DNA from: Polydactylus sextarius
Lineage: Eukaryota; Chordata; Actinopteri; Polynemidae
Assembly (NCBI GenBank): GCA_016801845.1
Contig: CM028914.1
Span: 7,448,501 to 7,512,500 of the forward strand
Direction of reading: 5' to 3'
Length of the DNA stretch: 64,000 nucleotides
Shown here: piece after piece, positions 12,357 to 23,995 of the stretch
Layout: every line of letters starts with the position of its first letter
Position numbering within the stretch: position 1 is the stretch's first letter
Program-made: the position numbers and the translations under genes
The notes under the pieces: generated by a model
Told to the model about the DNA's origin: nothing
The model's input: only the letters and a program-made list of their open reading frames with translations
Database searches by the model: none

Positions 12357-14249
12357 TTAAGCAGCTAACATTTCAAACAGGCAATAAAGAGAGTCCTAGT
12401 CCCTCTAGAACAATAAAACAGTGTTAGAGTCAAGGGTGGATGCACAGTAATACAGACAGATATTTCTCTGCCACTGCTGCAGCTGCTGCACTCAGCAGAA
12501 TGAAAAAGACTGAATCAAAGGACATTCACTCCAGAAAAGAAAGATGCACTGTAATATCCAGGTGTAACATTGACTTTCTCATGATTAGCAGAGAATAAAA
12601 TAGGAACCAAGTAAACAGGTCATTAGTGCATAACATTAATTGATTGACCTTTAACAACTTCTGTCATTGTATCAATATTAGCATCATTCTTTTAATATAT
12701 CTTTAAAGCTCTTTAAAAATATATTTTAAAATCTAAAACAGTAGAACTTCCTTTCAAATGTCCTTTCATAATAGTTTTATCCCTCCAAATAGACAGTTGT
12801 GGGGGTGGAGTAAGTCTGAGGTGAGAGGGAATTGTTCTTTCCATATATGACAAATCTAAATCAGTGTGGGGGTGTTAATGTATTTCTGTCCTTTCAGAGC
12901 AGAGACAGGGATGACAGTTAGGTGATGATCCCTCATGTCTGATCCGTCTCACGCCTCATTCCCCTTGCAGGAATAACATTGAACAGGGTTTTTGCCAAGA
13001 CCTTGACTTGACTGCTTGCTTGTAGTAGAGTACATATTGTCTTTACTGTGTGGGTGTGTCAGTTTTTATATTGTAATAAGTAGAAAGGTCACTAGTGTTG
13101 AGACGTGTGTGTCATTGACAACCGAGAGTTATTGAATTGATGAATTATTCACTGTTGTTTGCACTGACATCTACCACCAACTAAAACATCCCAACACTTT
13201 GATGAATGTGATTTTCTGAATCTGAGTCCTACAAAGTAGAAGCTCTCTTCACCTACTCCCTAAATGACCCAAATGATAAACTTTCACCCATAAGGTTAAA
13301 GACCGGTGAATTATACAAAACTAAAATCACTTTGTAGCTATTAAAGAACAGACATTAAAAGTCTGGTATCCTAACACTTAACCTCCTTTGACGCTCTTTT
13401 TTATTTTAATTTCTAATTTGTATATCTGATGATTTTCAAGCTTAAATTCTTTTTAATGCATTTGTATTTAAAACAACTCATATTTTTTTCCCTCATTGAA
13501 GCCTTACTTATGGTGTCAGTGTCGGTATCAGTGTCATGTAGAAGTTGTTAAAGGACTTAATCATGAGTCACCATAAGATTTTCTATAAGATGAGGAGACA
13601 GGTTGCATAACAAAGCACACCTGTTTGTGCACATGTGCATATGTATAAGCATAAAAAATATGTGCATCTTTAATGTGTTTATGTACTTAACACGGATCAC
13701 CACAGTAGGAGATGCTGTCTTTCTGCTGTGGCCTAGTTGAACCCTGTCGAATTTGCTGCTGTGACGGTTTTGCCAACAACTGTAAATATGTTTTGGCAGC
13801 ACTCCAAATCAAAACGAGATGCTCATACTAAACTATTTGTTTTAGTTTTGTTGTTTCCCCTTATTTTGCATTTGTTGGCTTTGATAGTTGAGGTGTTGGA
13901 GGAGATGAGTCCATGACGCAAATCCATTCACATGTACCCTCAGCGGGGAGTCTGCTCTACAGTTATCAGCCAGGGACATCATCTAATGATTTATTCATCA
14001 CTATGTATGCTTTGCTCCTTCCTGCCCTCCCATCAGAGTCTCTCATATGTTGTCATCTGGTTCAGGTGATACCAAAGAACAAGCAAAGAGGCCAAGAGAG
14101 CGAAAGGAGAAACAAGAGGGAAAAGGAGGAAAAAAGGAAAATCTTATTTTCTCACTCTTGGTCTTGCATTGACTTGCATTTCTGTTTTCCGTTAGTCACG
14201 TCACTCACAGAACATGACAGACTTGTTTTTAATTACTTAATTACTGATT

Positions 14250-14350
14250 TCAAGTGGTGGCGGACTGGTAATCTGGAATTTGGGCAGATGCCAGAGTGGC
14301 TGCAGGCCCTCGTGGGCTGTTTGGGCCGGATCATAGAGTGGCATGATTGT
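14250..14350. mobile_element. Possible interspersed-repeat fragment
   Basis: A GC-rich island reading GTGGTGGCGGACTGGTAATC and then a GGGCTGTTTGGGCCGG block stands out from the AT-rich intron. It resembles, from memory, a 'cagtggcggactgg' repeat family of fish genomes. No terminal repeat or target-site duplication could be defined, so this is weakly supported. Confidence 0.3.
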
Positions 14351-15528
14351 CACAGCCATGCAGCCCCACAATTATAAACAACGGCCCCAAGATCAGTTCT
14401 CTCAGCCCTTTTTCAAGCGTTGATAATGTTCTTTGGCCAACTGATAGTCGAATTTCTCCAAATCCTTGACACCTTTTAACATAGTAATCTGATAAGTATT
14501 TACACAACAAATTAGTCTCTATATCACAGTTATGGTTACCCTCTACAGTCTACAGTCCACAGTCACAAACTTTTAAATCAGTCTGCATTGTTTTGTAGCG
14601 AAATGTGTTTAAACGCGTGTGTGGTTTGAAATAAAACAAATCTACCTGCATTTTTTATCTGATTATTTGTTTGCAAAAGTAAAAATGAAGCAATATCTCA
14701 TGGGACAGAATCGAGTAGACCGTGTGGTAGTTGGAAGTTAGAGATTAATTTGGCAGTTGGAAGTTGGAAGCAATACTGTTTGAGATTAAGCTAGGAAAAA
14801 AAAAAGAGACATAAATCTAAGAGAGCACTGTTGGCTGATGCTGAAAATGCAACAAATTGACTAATTTGTTTTTTAAATCAAGCGCAGCTTCAGCTAGCAC
14901 TAGCGCTAATAGCCAGTTGCTGCTGTTTATGGGATGGGAGTTTATGTTCACTATCACTGGAGCTATCAAAAGTGCGTGTTCTTTCCCCCACCAATCCATT
15001 CCCACAAAGTCCTGCAAATCCACCAGATGCTCTTTGTTCCCAGTCCATCACTGACTTCAAGTGTGAAGAATGAATGGCGAGTGCTGCCTGTGATTAATTT
15101 AACTCTCGTTATCTTCATCATGCAGAGAAAGTGAAGCTAAATGCTTAGTCTGGTTTGTAACATGAGCTTTTAATCCTAAAGCAAAGAAAGACAAGAAGCT
15201 TGAGATAGTCCAAATGAGGTGTTTACCTTTTGTTTTCATGTGGATTCAAGGATTATATGTAATTAATTGGATCCCCTGCAGTGAAAACTGTCAGAGAAAT
15301 TATGCAAACAAAAAATAACATTTTTAAATGAGAAAATACTCAAGGACACATACATGCATGTGCAAATACACACATTGTCTGTCTCTGTTACTGCCTCTCC
15401 TCTCTTCCCTTTCTGACATGCACATATGCACTAAATCCAATTTACAGTTACATTTCAAAGGCTTAAGCGTAAACAGCCAAGGTTAATCAAATGTCTTTTT
15501 TTCCATATCTCTGTGTTTGCTCTTATAG

Positions 15529-15719
15529 TCAATGCCTGCACCATGTCAGAGTACAACAGGCTGAAAAGCATGCTGCTGGATATGCAACCTAAAGTGCTGG
15601 AGACTGAAGAGGAGAGCCAACAAAGAGACATGGAGGAGAAGAGAGCACTGGTAGATACCATGTTCAATTACCTGGATGCGAACCAGGATGGCCGGCTGGT
15701 CAGTGAAGAGCTTGAAAAG
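15529..15719 (+). CDS. fstl4: fstl4 coding exon: first EF-hand (partial gene)
   Basis: Follistatin-like 4 is a secreted or extracellular-matrix-type glycoprotein of the FSTL/SPARC group with Kazal, EF-hand and Ig domains; its molecular role is poorly defined. The exon follows a TCTTATAG acceptor, and its first two bases complete a codon split by the upstream intron. It then encodes 63 residues that start NACTMSEYNRLKSMLLDM. A charged helix leads to an EF-hand loop at bases 15675-15710 (DANQDGRLVSEE). The loop has Asp, Asn and Asp at positions 1, 3 and 5, Gly at 6 and Glu at 12, so it should bind calcium. The exon ends on a whole codon before GTGAGT at 15720. The LKSMLLDMQ stretch is the family's lead-in to the EF-hands. 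Frame and phase match the next exon exactly. Confidence 0.93.
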
Positions 15720-17522
15720 GTGAGTATCAAGCAGATATGTTCTGAATAATAACACAACAGTATAAATGATTAAGACTGAGGAACAATGGGGGGATCCACC
15801 TAAATTTAACTTTAGTAACTTTAATTTAATTTAGTAACTTTTTAAACTCTTTTTTTGTTTGTTTGCTTGTTTTTATTTGTTAGCTTAATACGATTTCTTC
15901 TGATTCTGTGGAGTCCCCCTAGGATTGATTTTAGGAGCTTTTTTATGTCTTGAGGCTGACCTGAGAACGCCTCTGGGTCCCCCCAGAGGAGTTAGTGGAA
16001 GTGGCTGGGGAGAGGAGGGTAGGAAGCACAGCATCTCTTTCCATTCTAAACCTGTCACAATGTGTGTCCAGATGACACAGGGCATTTTTTTAAAGCATTT
16101 TAGATATTAACTGTTGCATGTCACAGCCTTTATTACAATTTAATCATAAAAGATGAAGAGAACAGATTACTGTGCACCTGTTTTAAAGTCCTTATAAATT
16201 GACTTGACTGTCAATTTCAATATAGATTTTCAGAATCTTGCTTGGGTTTAAAGCACTTCATGGTCTTGTACAAACTTATGAAAACTTGCTCTCATATTCT
16301 TAAAAATCTATAAACCATTATGCCCGTTTAATTCCTCACACACAGCAAAACATTTTAATTTATCTTTTTTTGTTTATTTTAACTTAGCATAAGAAGTTGT
16401 AGAGTACATCTTAACTAACACTGTTTTTTTTTTTTATTTGTGTTTCTTATTTCTTATGTTTCTCATTTCTTTTGTGCTTTTTTAATTCTTATTATCAGCT
16501 CATCAGTCATCTGTAATACACAGTGAACTACCCAGAACGGTTTGAACATTTCCATACAAATAAAAGTGGAAGACTGCATATTGTATTTCAAAGTATAATT
16601 AGGATCCTCTTCAGTTTGAAAAAGTAATCATCATACTTTGGAACCACAGCTGGAGATGTCTAACATAGAGATCTAAAATTCTTTCATTTTTTCAAACCAA
16701 GCTTTGTATTACCCAGAAGACTGCAGGTCTTCTAGACTTTGAATAGGATAGGCACTTAGAATTTTAGAACAGACGCTGAGTGTTCTGTTTATCTTGCTAA
16801 AAGTGCTTTAACGTCATCTATTCAAAGATAGCTCCCCTGAGAGACACGCACTGATAAATTGGAAGAGCGAGCTCATAAATGACAAACAATGGAGGAAAGA
16901 TGGTGCATCTTCCCAGGGGAACATCTCAGATACAGAATGCAGAGGTCCAAGTGGCAAGAGTAAAGATATTCTTAAAGGGGTTCCTGTGATTCAATAGTTA
17001 TCAACATGAGTATGTAATTTTTTCTCATGAAGTTAAACCTATTTTATTTATTGGGGTAATACAAAGCTCTTGTCAAACATTGCATATAATGCTAATTATA
17101 TTCAGTAAATTAATTTCAAGAAAATTTAAAAGCATTCATTAGAAATATGTTGCATCCTTTTGTTAAAGAGAGCAGCAGTACACTAATTTGGATAACTGAT
17201 AATAACTCAAATCCATTTACTTATTACTTATTACACTTACTCTAAGTTGACAGACTCATTTAGACCCTACTGTTTATATTCACAAGCAGTGCTAAAGCTA
17301 CGCTATCAGAAAAACACTGAAATGTTAAATGTGTCTGGAAACAGAGTTATATCTATACCAAATGTGACAAGAGAGGAATGACATAAAGTCTCTGATAATA
17401 TGTGACAATTCTATAGCTGTCTCTTCATTCTCCACACAGGCTTTTGAAGATGTGTTTTATAGTTCTGATGTATGACTTAACACACTGTATTGTATTTGTG
17501 TGCATTTGTGTGCGTGTGTTAG
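15720..17522 (+). other. fstl4: fstl4 intron between the two EF-hand exons (1.8 kb)
   Basis: A phase 0 intron from GTGAGT to a GTGTTAG acceptor that follows a TG-rich stretch. It contains a LINE-like remnant at about 15950-16028 and a T-rich tract near 16423-16435. No further coding sequence was seen. Confidence 0.9.
15950..16028 (+). mobile_element. LINE-like 3'-end remnant
   Basis: The segment GAACGCCTCTGGGTCCCCCC, followed by AGAGGAGTTAGTGGAAGTGG and CTGGGGAGAGGAGGG, resembles from memory the 3' coding end of common fish non-LTR retrotransposons ('cgccttgggatcccccaggaagagctggaggatgt...ggggagaggga'). It is GC-rich against an AT-rich intron and clearly truncated on both sides. Clade assignment would need a repeat-library search. 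Confidence 0.55.
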
Positions 17523-17643
17523 ATTTCCATGAAGGAGCACCTGGAGGAAAGCCTGTTGGAGTGCACCATGCAGGACCTGCTGCGTTATGATGACTACAAC
17601 AATGATGGACACCTCAGCCTGAATGAATTCTATACAGCTTTCC
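17523..17643 (+). CDS. fstl4: fstl4 coding exon: second EF-hand (partial gene)
   Basis: The exon begins on a whole codon after GTGTTAG and encodes ISMKEHLEESLLECTMQDLL and then a complete EF-hand loop at 17592-17627 (DYNNDGHLSLNE). Asp, Asn, Asp, Gly and Glu occupy the canonical positions 1, 3, 5, 6 and 12. It ends SLNEFYTAF plus one base (C) that is completed to Gln by the next exon. In the human FSTL4 sequence as I remember it, this loop lacks the central glycine, so the fish copy appears more canonical. The donor is GTAAGT at 17644, merging directly into a 21-T tract. The two EF-hands are on separate adjacent exons and probably form one calcium-binding pair. Confidence 0.93.
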
Positions 17644-17648
17644 GTAAG

Positions 17649-17669
17649 TTTTTTTTTTTTTTTTTTTTT
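17649..17669 (+). promoter_or_regulatory. U-rich tract abutting the 5' splice site (T21)
   Basis: Twenty-one T start at intron position +6, directly joined to the GTAAGT donor of the second EF-hand exon. U-rich sequence just downstream of a donor is the known binding context of TIA1/TIAL1, which help U1 snRNP recruitment. A regulatory role here is inference; the tract may simply be an unstable homopolymer. Confidence 0.45.
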
Positions 17670-18329
17670 CCTGTAATTATTAATTGTACAAAACCCAACC
17701 TAGCTTTTTAATTGACTTGTGTGCAATAGTTGAATAAATGTGCAATATTGTAGTGTATGTTACCTATTAAGACTTAAAACAGTTTATTGTCACCACTATT
17801 TCGAACCTGGAGGGCTCTCAGCCAGTAAGTCTCTCCACATCCAAGTAAAAGTCTTTCAGCCACACATAAATTGATAGATGCACACCAGCACATTTGCCCA
17901 GACCCAACTATGATTAGAGCATCTGGAACAGCCATAATAGCCTTTGGGTTTTAAGCTGAGCGACAGCTGACAGCACAGGCAGGTTCCAACTTATTAAAAC
18001 TAATAATGTGAATCCCACTGCTAATGTTCCTTTAGCATCACCATCAAAATTGCTGGATGTCATGGCAACCTTCTGCAACTTCAATTTGAAATTTAACCTT
18101 TTTCTCATCTGTGTTCTTTTTCAACCTGCAAAAAATAATTAAATAAATGAATAAATCTGGAAAGTGGTGATAGAATCTGATAAAGTGCATGAATCCAGTC
18201 ATTACTGGCAGCATGTGGCCATTTCTGTGGCTGAACCTTCAGGCTGTTCAGGACCATTAAGCCACACCACTTATTTAGCCACCTAATGACTGGTTTTAGT
18301 GGGAACCATTGTGCTATTGTTTGGTTACA

Positions 18330-18357
18330 CTTCCTTCACCTTCTATGGTGAAGGAAG
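18330..18357. repeat. Perfect 11-bp inverted repeat
   Basis: CTTCCTTCACC (18330-18340) and GGTGAAGGAAG (18347-18357) flank a 6-nt loop, TTCTAT. Confidence 0.9.
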
Positions 18358-18621
18358 ATGGGCCACGACCAGACTGCTTGGTACTTATCCACTTGCAGGT
18401 CTGCCTGCAGGTTTTAGGACAGGTTTGTCAATGCATTTTATGTTTGACAAGCAGGTGAAGGAGTGGGTTGGGACCAATAAAACAAGCTATTGATCAGATA
18501 ATGCTGAAGGTTAACTGTTGGGCTGCAGAACAGCAACACCAAAGGGGAATAATTAATTTTGAGTGGCACATCTGGTGTCCTGCATAATGTTTGTGGTGTT
18601 GAATCGTGCAAGTTTGCATCT

Positions 18622-18623
<2 letters not shown>

Positions 18624-18674
<51 letters not shown>
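18624..18674. repeat. (GT)n microsatellite, 51 bp
   Basis: An uninterrupted GT run, likely polymorphic and able to form Z-DNA. Two minus-strand ORFs of Thr-His repeats here are artefacts of the repeat. Confidence 0.97.
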
Positions 18675-18678
<4 letters not shown>

Positions 18679-21339
18679 AACTGCAAATGAGTCTGTGCAT
18701 TTAGTGTTGTGTTCAGATGCAGTCAGTATGTTCCCCAGTGAGTTTTGGGAAGGAGAGCAGCCAGGAATCACAGGTGTGTTTAGCTGGGTGGAAACTTACA
18801 ATATGGCCATAAATTTTCAAAAATTGAGTGCGAATAAAAGACCTAAACAATTTAAGCAGGTATTTTGCCCTTGTTGACACTCCACTGTCAAGCTAGGCTC
18901 CTGATCCCAGGTGATCATTGAAATACAAACCTTCGTAATGATAAGACACTATAACTCAAAACACAGCAGAACAAAGTGTACTCTGCAATTTTTCCTCCGT
19001 TTTCAACTTAACTCCAAGATAACTCCAGTTTCATTATTGCTCCCACAGTCACTGAGGTTGTTCTGAAGAAACAGTGATCATTGCGCAGGCTCCTCTGTTG
19101 TCTTTGTTTTATTTAACGTATAAACCTAGACAAGTACACAGCTCTACAAACCTCTGTTCTATTGCCACCAAGAACTATTTTTTATTTTTACCTCAAATTT
19201 TTTTATTTTAATTTTTTTAGATTCTAGGAGTAGATTCTACTTCTACACATATTTCTTTCTCCAGTTGTATAATTCTTAAAGAACTATAATGTTCTATATC
19301 TGGATAATGTTCTATAATGTTCTATAACAAATAACTGGATATTACCAACATGGTACCAAATATTACTGGCATTTACTGGGAGACAGTGATCACAATAATC
19401 TTTGATTACTGAGGGAAAGGACACAAAATGCTGTGAGGTGAGTCAATAAGCATGTCTCTAGTATAAAGTTTTAAGAACATTTCATCACCCAGTACTGGCA
19501 AGGGTAGCATCTTGCTTTTTATTAAAAAAAATGAAAGTAAGTTGCAGTAACCATATATTCTATTCTCCTACTCAAACTGTAACCACTTTGTGGTTGAACT
19601 ATTGTTGATATTCTGAGTTTTAAATATATTCTTCTTTCTTTTTGCTTCTTAAGAGCAAGATATAACCTCTTCAGATTGCTTGTTTTGTTTTTGACCAACA
19701 ATACAAAACATACTGGTAATAAATCAAACAACATTATAAATTAAGGACTTGGTTCAAAGAACATTTGGCATTTCTAGATGATAAGGTGTATTTCAGTAAA
19801 GCTGAAAAAAAAGCAGAGCAACCTCTTGTTCTGTGCTATAGCTCAAGTCAGTAATCAACCTTTTCTTTGGCTTATAGAGCATATTGCATGACAGAGATAA
19901 TGGTATAATGTCTTTAAGTCAGCTCTGTTGTTTCCTAATGTTGCATGGTTTCACTGGGTTCTGCTCTATAACATTCATTATTCTGTCAACATTATGTAGG
20001 AGCGGCTTGGGCACATGCCCTTTGAATCGGAATTAGAACCACTGTAATTACACAATAATAAATGTGCGGGAATTTGCCTTGAGGATGTTGGCACTGATGC
20101 TGTAGCTGAGATGATTCACATTAACTGTTTGGAAAAAGACAACAAAAGAGAGATTAGAGGTGAGCAAGCTTAGTGAGAGATATGCATACACTGCAGATGT
20201 AATATATATGGTCAACCAAGGTCAGAGCTCCTTTGTGGATACATATGTTATGTATAAATCTTCCCTGAGGTTATGCATGGACTATATGTGCAATTTCTAT
20301 GGTTAATAACAGAATATAAATGTGCCATCTGACATAGCTGGGCTCTATTTCACATTACTGGTTTTCCTAGTATTTGCAGTTCAGTATGGCTGGTGCACTA
20401 GATACATTAATTGCACACACCATTAGAAGACTTATTGACTGAAGACTTACTTGATATCCAGCCTCAGCAAGATCATTTGTACTGATTAAGTAGTAGTAGT
20501 TCTTAAGGCTACAAGGTAGAAGTCAAAGGTAGCATTAAAAAACAACAGCGTTAAGAATGGCAAATAGGCAGCAGATTTTATAGGCCATCCTGATGGGCTT
20601 ACTACTATGAGCCATTACTCCTCTAATTTACTGGCTTAAACTATAGGTCTGTGTGTGCTTAAGGTCAAAAACTTAAAAAGTTGTCTTGACTTAAATGCAG
20701 AAACTTTGAGACTGTTGGAGTCCCTCCGCATCCTGCAGAGATCAGCATGAAAGCAAAAGAACAGAGCTTAACAATGATGATCAATCCTTCTCCTACCCTT
20801 ACTTCACATCCAGGGGCTTGTTTATTTTACTAAATCTTCATGATTGGCTCTGGGTCATCAAGCAAGCAAATATAAGAGCACAACAGACAGACTATTATAG
20901 ATTTTGCTGCCTTGTTATTGATTGTAGTGGCATAAAATATCTGATTTCTTAGCAGCTTTTCTAAAAGGTTCATCATTTCATCATCAAAATTATAATGAAC
21001 CCATTCAAGTATATATTTTCAATGAAGCCTTCACACCATATTTAAATTTTATTTGAGTTTATTCCTGTTTAAATTTTACTATGTGCCTTCATCATTTATG
21101 ATTTATAGTACACTGGCATTATAACTAACCATGCATTTTTAATCTAAATCATACTGACACTTTCAGTACTTGACCTAGATCTCAAAGCAACAGACTCTAT
21201 CATGGTGATTTGATCATGAGTGAGGGAAGAATGACTACGATCTATCTGTCTTTGCTATGAATTAATCCCTCTTACAGATCCAGGCTAATATCAGCCTTAT
21301 TGGATTGTTGTTGTTATTCTGTTGCATTTGCGTGTGCCA

Positions 21340-21462
21340 GTCAGGACTTGTGATGCCTGCTATAATGTGACATCTGCTCGAGGACTCCCCCTACACTTGA
21401 AATGAGAATGTGTCAAAATATGTAAGCAAACATAAATAAAAAACTTGAACTTGAACTTGAAA
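21340..21462 (+). mobile_element. Possible retrotransposon 3' tail with (CTTGAA)n end
   Basis: An AATAAA-containing end (CATAAATAAAAAACTTGAAC) is followed by short tandem ACTTGA units, the kind of 3' microsatellite tail seen on several fish non-LTR elements. The body upstream is too diverged to name. Confidence 0.3.
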
Positions 21463-22228
21463 ATCTAAAACTAAGATTTTATTTTCATAGGGAACACAGC
21501 CCTCTTGTGTATTTGCTTTGCAGATCCAGATCAATTATACAAAATAGCATTTTATTTAAAGTTATTGTATAAAACCTTTATTGATTCCTGGTAGACATTT
21601 ACAACATATTCTGAAATTGGCTGCTCTGCCTAATAATTTTCTATCCTGAGATGACCTTGTGACATGTCATAGCTACACAATATCTAAACCGCTTGTCTGC
21701 ATCTCCAACTCCCTTAGTGAACATTTAATCGGGAGCAGGTTACTTTTCTCTTGTTGCCTTTCTTTTGGCACATGTAATTCTACCCCATAAGTTTTGTCTC
21801 TTCATTATCTCAATATTCTTCACTCTGAGTCTATTTGTTTTCCACAAATCCACTTAATAGTGGAATTATATTTAAATGCTTGGCTGCATTGGCAGGCCCA
21901 CTCAGCATTGCTGATATTAGTGAAGTGGAAGTGATGGAGGCAAGGAGGAAGGTGATAAGGTGTACAGGGAGAGGGGGTGAGGCTGAAATGGAGGAGAAAG
22001 GAAAATAAGACTATCATGGGGAGAGAAGGAGTAATCTGTCAGGACTCAGAGAGAAGACAAGGAAAGGTAACGAGCCATTAGTGAAATGGGGGAGGGGAGC
22101 TTCCCTTATTAGGGAGAAAGGGAAAGCAGAGCGGGAGGAAGTTAAAAATGACAGAAAGTGAAAGAAATTCATGTTAGCCAATGAGAAGGTTGTAAGTGGT
22201 CAACTGAGTGTGTTTGTGTGTGTTATTT

Positions 22229-22231
<3 letters not shown>

Positions 22232-22300
<69 letters not shown>
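22232..22300. repeat. Compound (AT)n-(GT)n microsatellite, 69 bp
   Basis: About 21 AT units (22232-22273) run directly into about 13 GT units (22274-22300). The AT part is self-complementary and can extrude a cruciform, and the GT part can adopt Z-DNA. Confidence 0.96.
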
Positions 22301-22302
<2 letters not shown>

Positions 22303-23355
22303 CGTGTGCGTTAGGCATATCCTAAATAGGAAAGCTGTCCTCCCTGCAGGGCATATGTGAACCCATACAAACATCACTCCTAAACAATGAATTACATTCA
22401 CATTGTATAAGGAATCTCAAGGGATGACTGTGTATCTCTGGGCTGAAGGGCTCCTGTATGACTGGACTAGACTGAGTTCTCAGTCTATAATATTAATATG
22501 ACCTTGGTTAGACTTAAAGCCAGATTCTTTGACTTTATCAGTAATTTTGCAGTTATCTCAGACACAGATTCATAGGACCCACTTAGTCTTATGAGCCTAC
22601 TATTAACTAAAGGCCTAAATAAGGAAATAATGGAAAATTACCTCACACTAATGGAGCCCTGATGACTCTGCAGCAAGATAATATCTTTGTGTTGCTGCCC
22701 GGCAGCTCCTGTCAAGGTTTGATCTTTCGTGTTACTCAAGTTTGCCCTTAATCTGCACAAATGATCTTGCTGAGATCAGATATCACTTTTACAAGAGGAG
22801 CCTGTTGTTCTCTGACAGCCAAGGGGGTGAGAGACCTCCAGCTAAGCTCTTAACAACAAAGTGACTTTGAACTGTAGATCTTGGAGGTTCCTTCAACATA
22901 CACACACACTCGCACAATAACATTCTCTAAACCTTGTTTCCTGTCCATGTTATCTCTACCGTATGTTTGTCTTTTTGCTACCCCCCCCCATCCTTTTTCC
23001 CTTTTTCTCTTACCTGCTTTCAGCAATTGCCTTTAGCTTTCATCTTTCCATTTCTTTCTTTTCCTTTTTCATTTCTTTTCTTTTCTGACCCCTGTTCACT
23101 CTCCCTTAGCTAGTGTCTGATGCCTCATTACTGCTCAATGGACCTTTTCAGCTAATTACTGGTGTGTATAAGGGGCTTTCTGGCACCCTCCAAGTATGGT
23201 CTCTATTCCTGAGTAATTACCTAGTACCTGCGGTAGCTGCTAAAACAGGTAAGGGACATTTGAGGCTGTGGTCCCACTTATTTTATGCTGCTCTGACAGA
23301 GAGAGATAGAGAGACTTTTTATTAACCAAATGCTGCTGCAGTTTGTTGTTGTTTA

Positions 23356-23389
23356 ATGAAGTGACCCATGTTTTGATGGGTCACTTCAT
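23356..23389. repeat. Perfect 14-bp hairpin
   Basis: ATGAAGTGACCCAT (23356-23369) and ATGGGTCACTTCAT (23376-23389) are exact reverse complements around a 6-nt loop (GTTTTG). It is among the longest perfect stems noticed in the window. Confidence 0.9.
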
Positions 23390-23539
23390 GGCTCATTTAC
23401 GTCTTGAACAAGTGAAAATTATTGTAAAAGCACATTACAACAGTTTATAATTATATGGTTTATTGAGAGCATATTGTTTGTTTAATGAGATTTATTTATT
23501 TTATTTTATTTTGAAAATAAGATATTTTGTTTTCACTCA

Positions 23540-23560
23540 GGTGAAGAAATTTTCTTCACC
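23540..23560. repeat. Near-perfect palindrome GGTGAAGAAA/TTTCTTCACC
   Basis: Ten-base arms are separated by a single T. It lies about 150 bp from the stronger 14-bp hairpin. Confidence 0.85.
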
Positions 23561-23955
23561 CAAGTGGGGTGAACTTTTGTGTCCTGTAGGTTTTATTGTA
23601 GCCCATAAATCTCACACAGATCTTTGTAAGCAAATAACTTTTGCTACTAACAAAAGGAAAACAGAAGTTTAAGGCTCTGTTGTAGTTTGAAAAAGTCTTG
23701 AAAACAATGCACTTTCATTTATGTGTTAACATATCAGATTATTACTTAAAACTGGGGACAATAAGTGTTATTGTATTGTGCTATGGCTGCATCTCACAGG
23801 GTAAATGGTTTTTTCAGCCACTTTCTCTTCAATATACCACAAGAACAGCAGGCAGTTAAATTTTAGGTTATGCATAATTACCTCATGCAAACAGGTGCTC
23901 ACTAACATACACATGCATGATCATTAAACCAACAGTCTTTCTCTCCCTCTCTCTA

Positions 23956-23995
23956 TCACACACACAAACACACACACATACACACACATACTCAC
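23956..23995. repeat. Imperfect (CA)n microsatellite
   Basis: A CA run interrupted by AAA and ATA variants, preceded by a CT-rich stretch. Confidence 0.9.

Larger units (their letters stand above)
1..15528 (+). other. fstl4: fstl4 intron, 3' part (upstream end outside window)
   Basis: No exon of the family could be read in this stretch. The Kazal/follistatin cysteine pattern expected just upstream of the first EF-hand is absent, so the preceding exon is inferred to lie before base 1. The sequence is AT-rich with many stops in all frames. It contains a short GT repeat (368-386), a transposon-like element (4004-4330), a T20 run (6590-6609), inverted repeats at 6320-6349, 8517-8572 and 9921-9950, and an unidentified antisense ORF (12132-12356). 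The intron ends with a TCTTATAG acceptor at 15521-15528. Confidence 0.8.

Noticed and set aside
13913..14377. 154-codon plus-strand ORF
   Set aside because: The middle is a purine-rich Arg/Lys/Glu run and the end overlaps a possible repeat fragment. No conserved domain is visible.
18438..18771. ORFs encoding Thr-His repeats
   Set aside because: They are produced solely by the (GT)n microsatellite.
23356..23389. MicroRNA precursor
   Set aside because: The stem is only 14 bp with no extended pairing on either side, too short for a Drosha/Dicer substrate.
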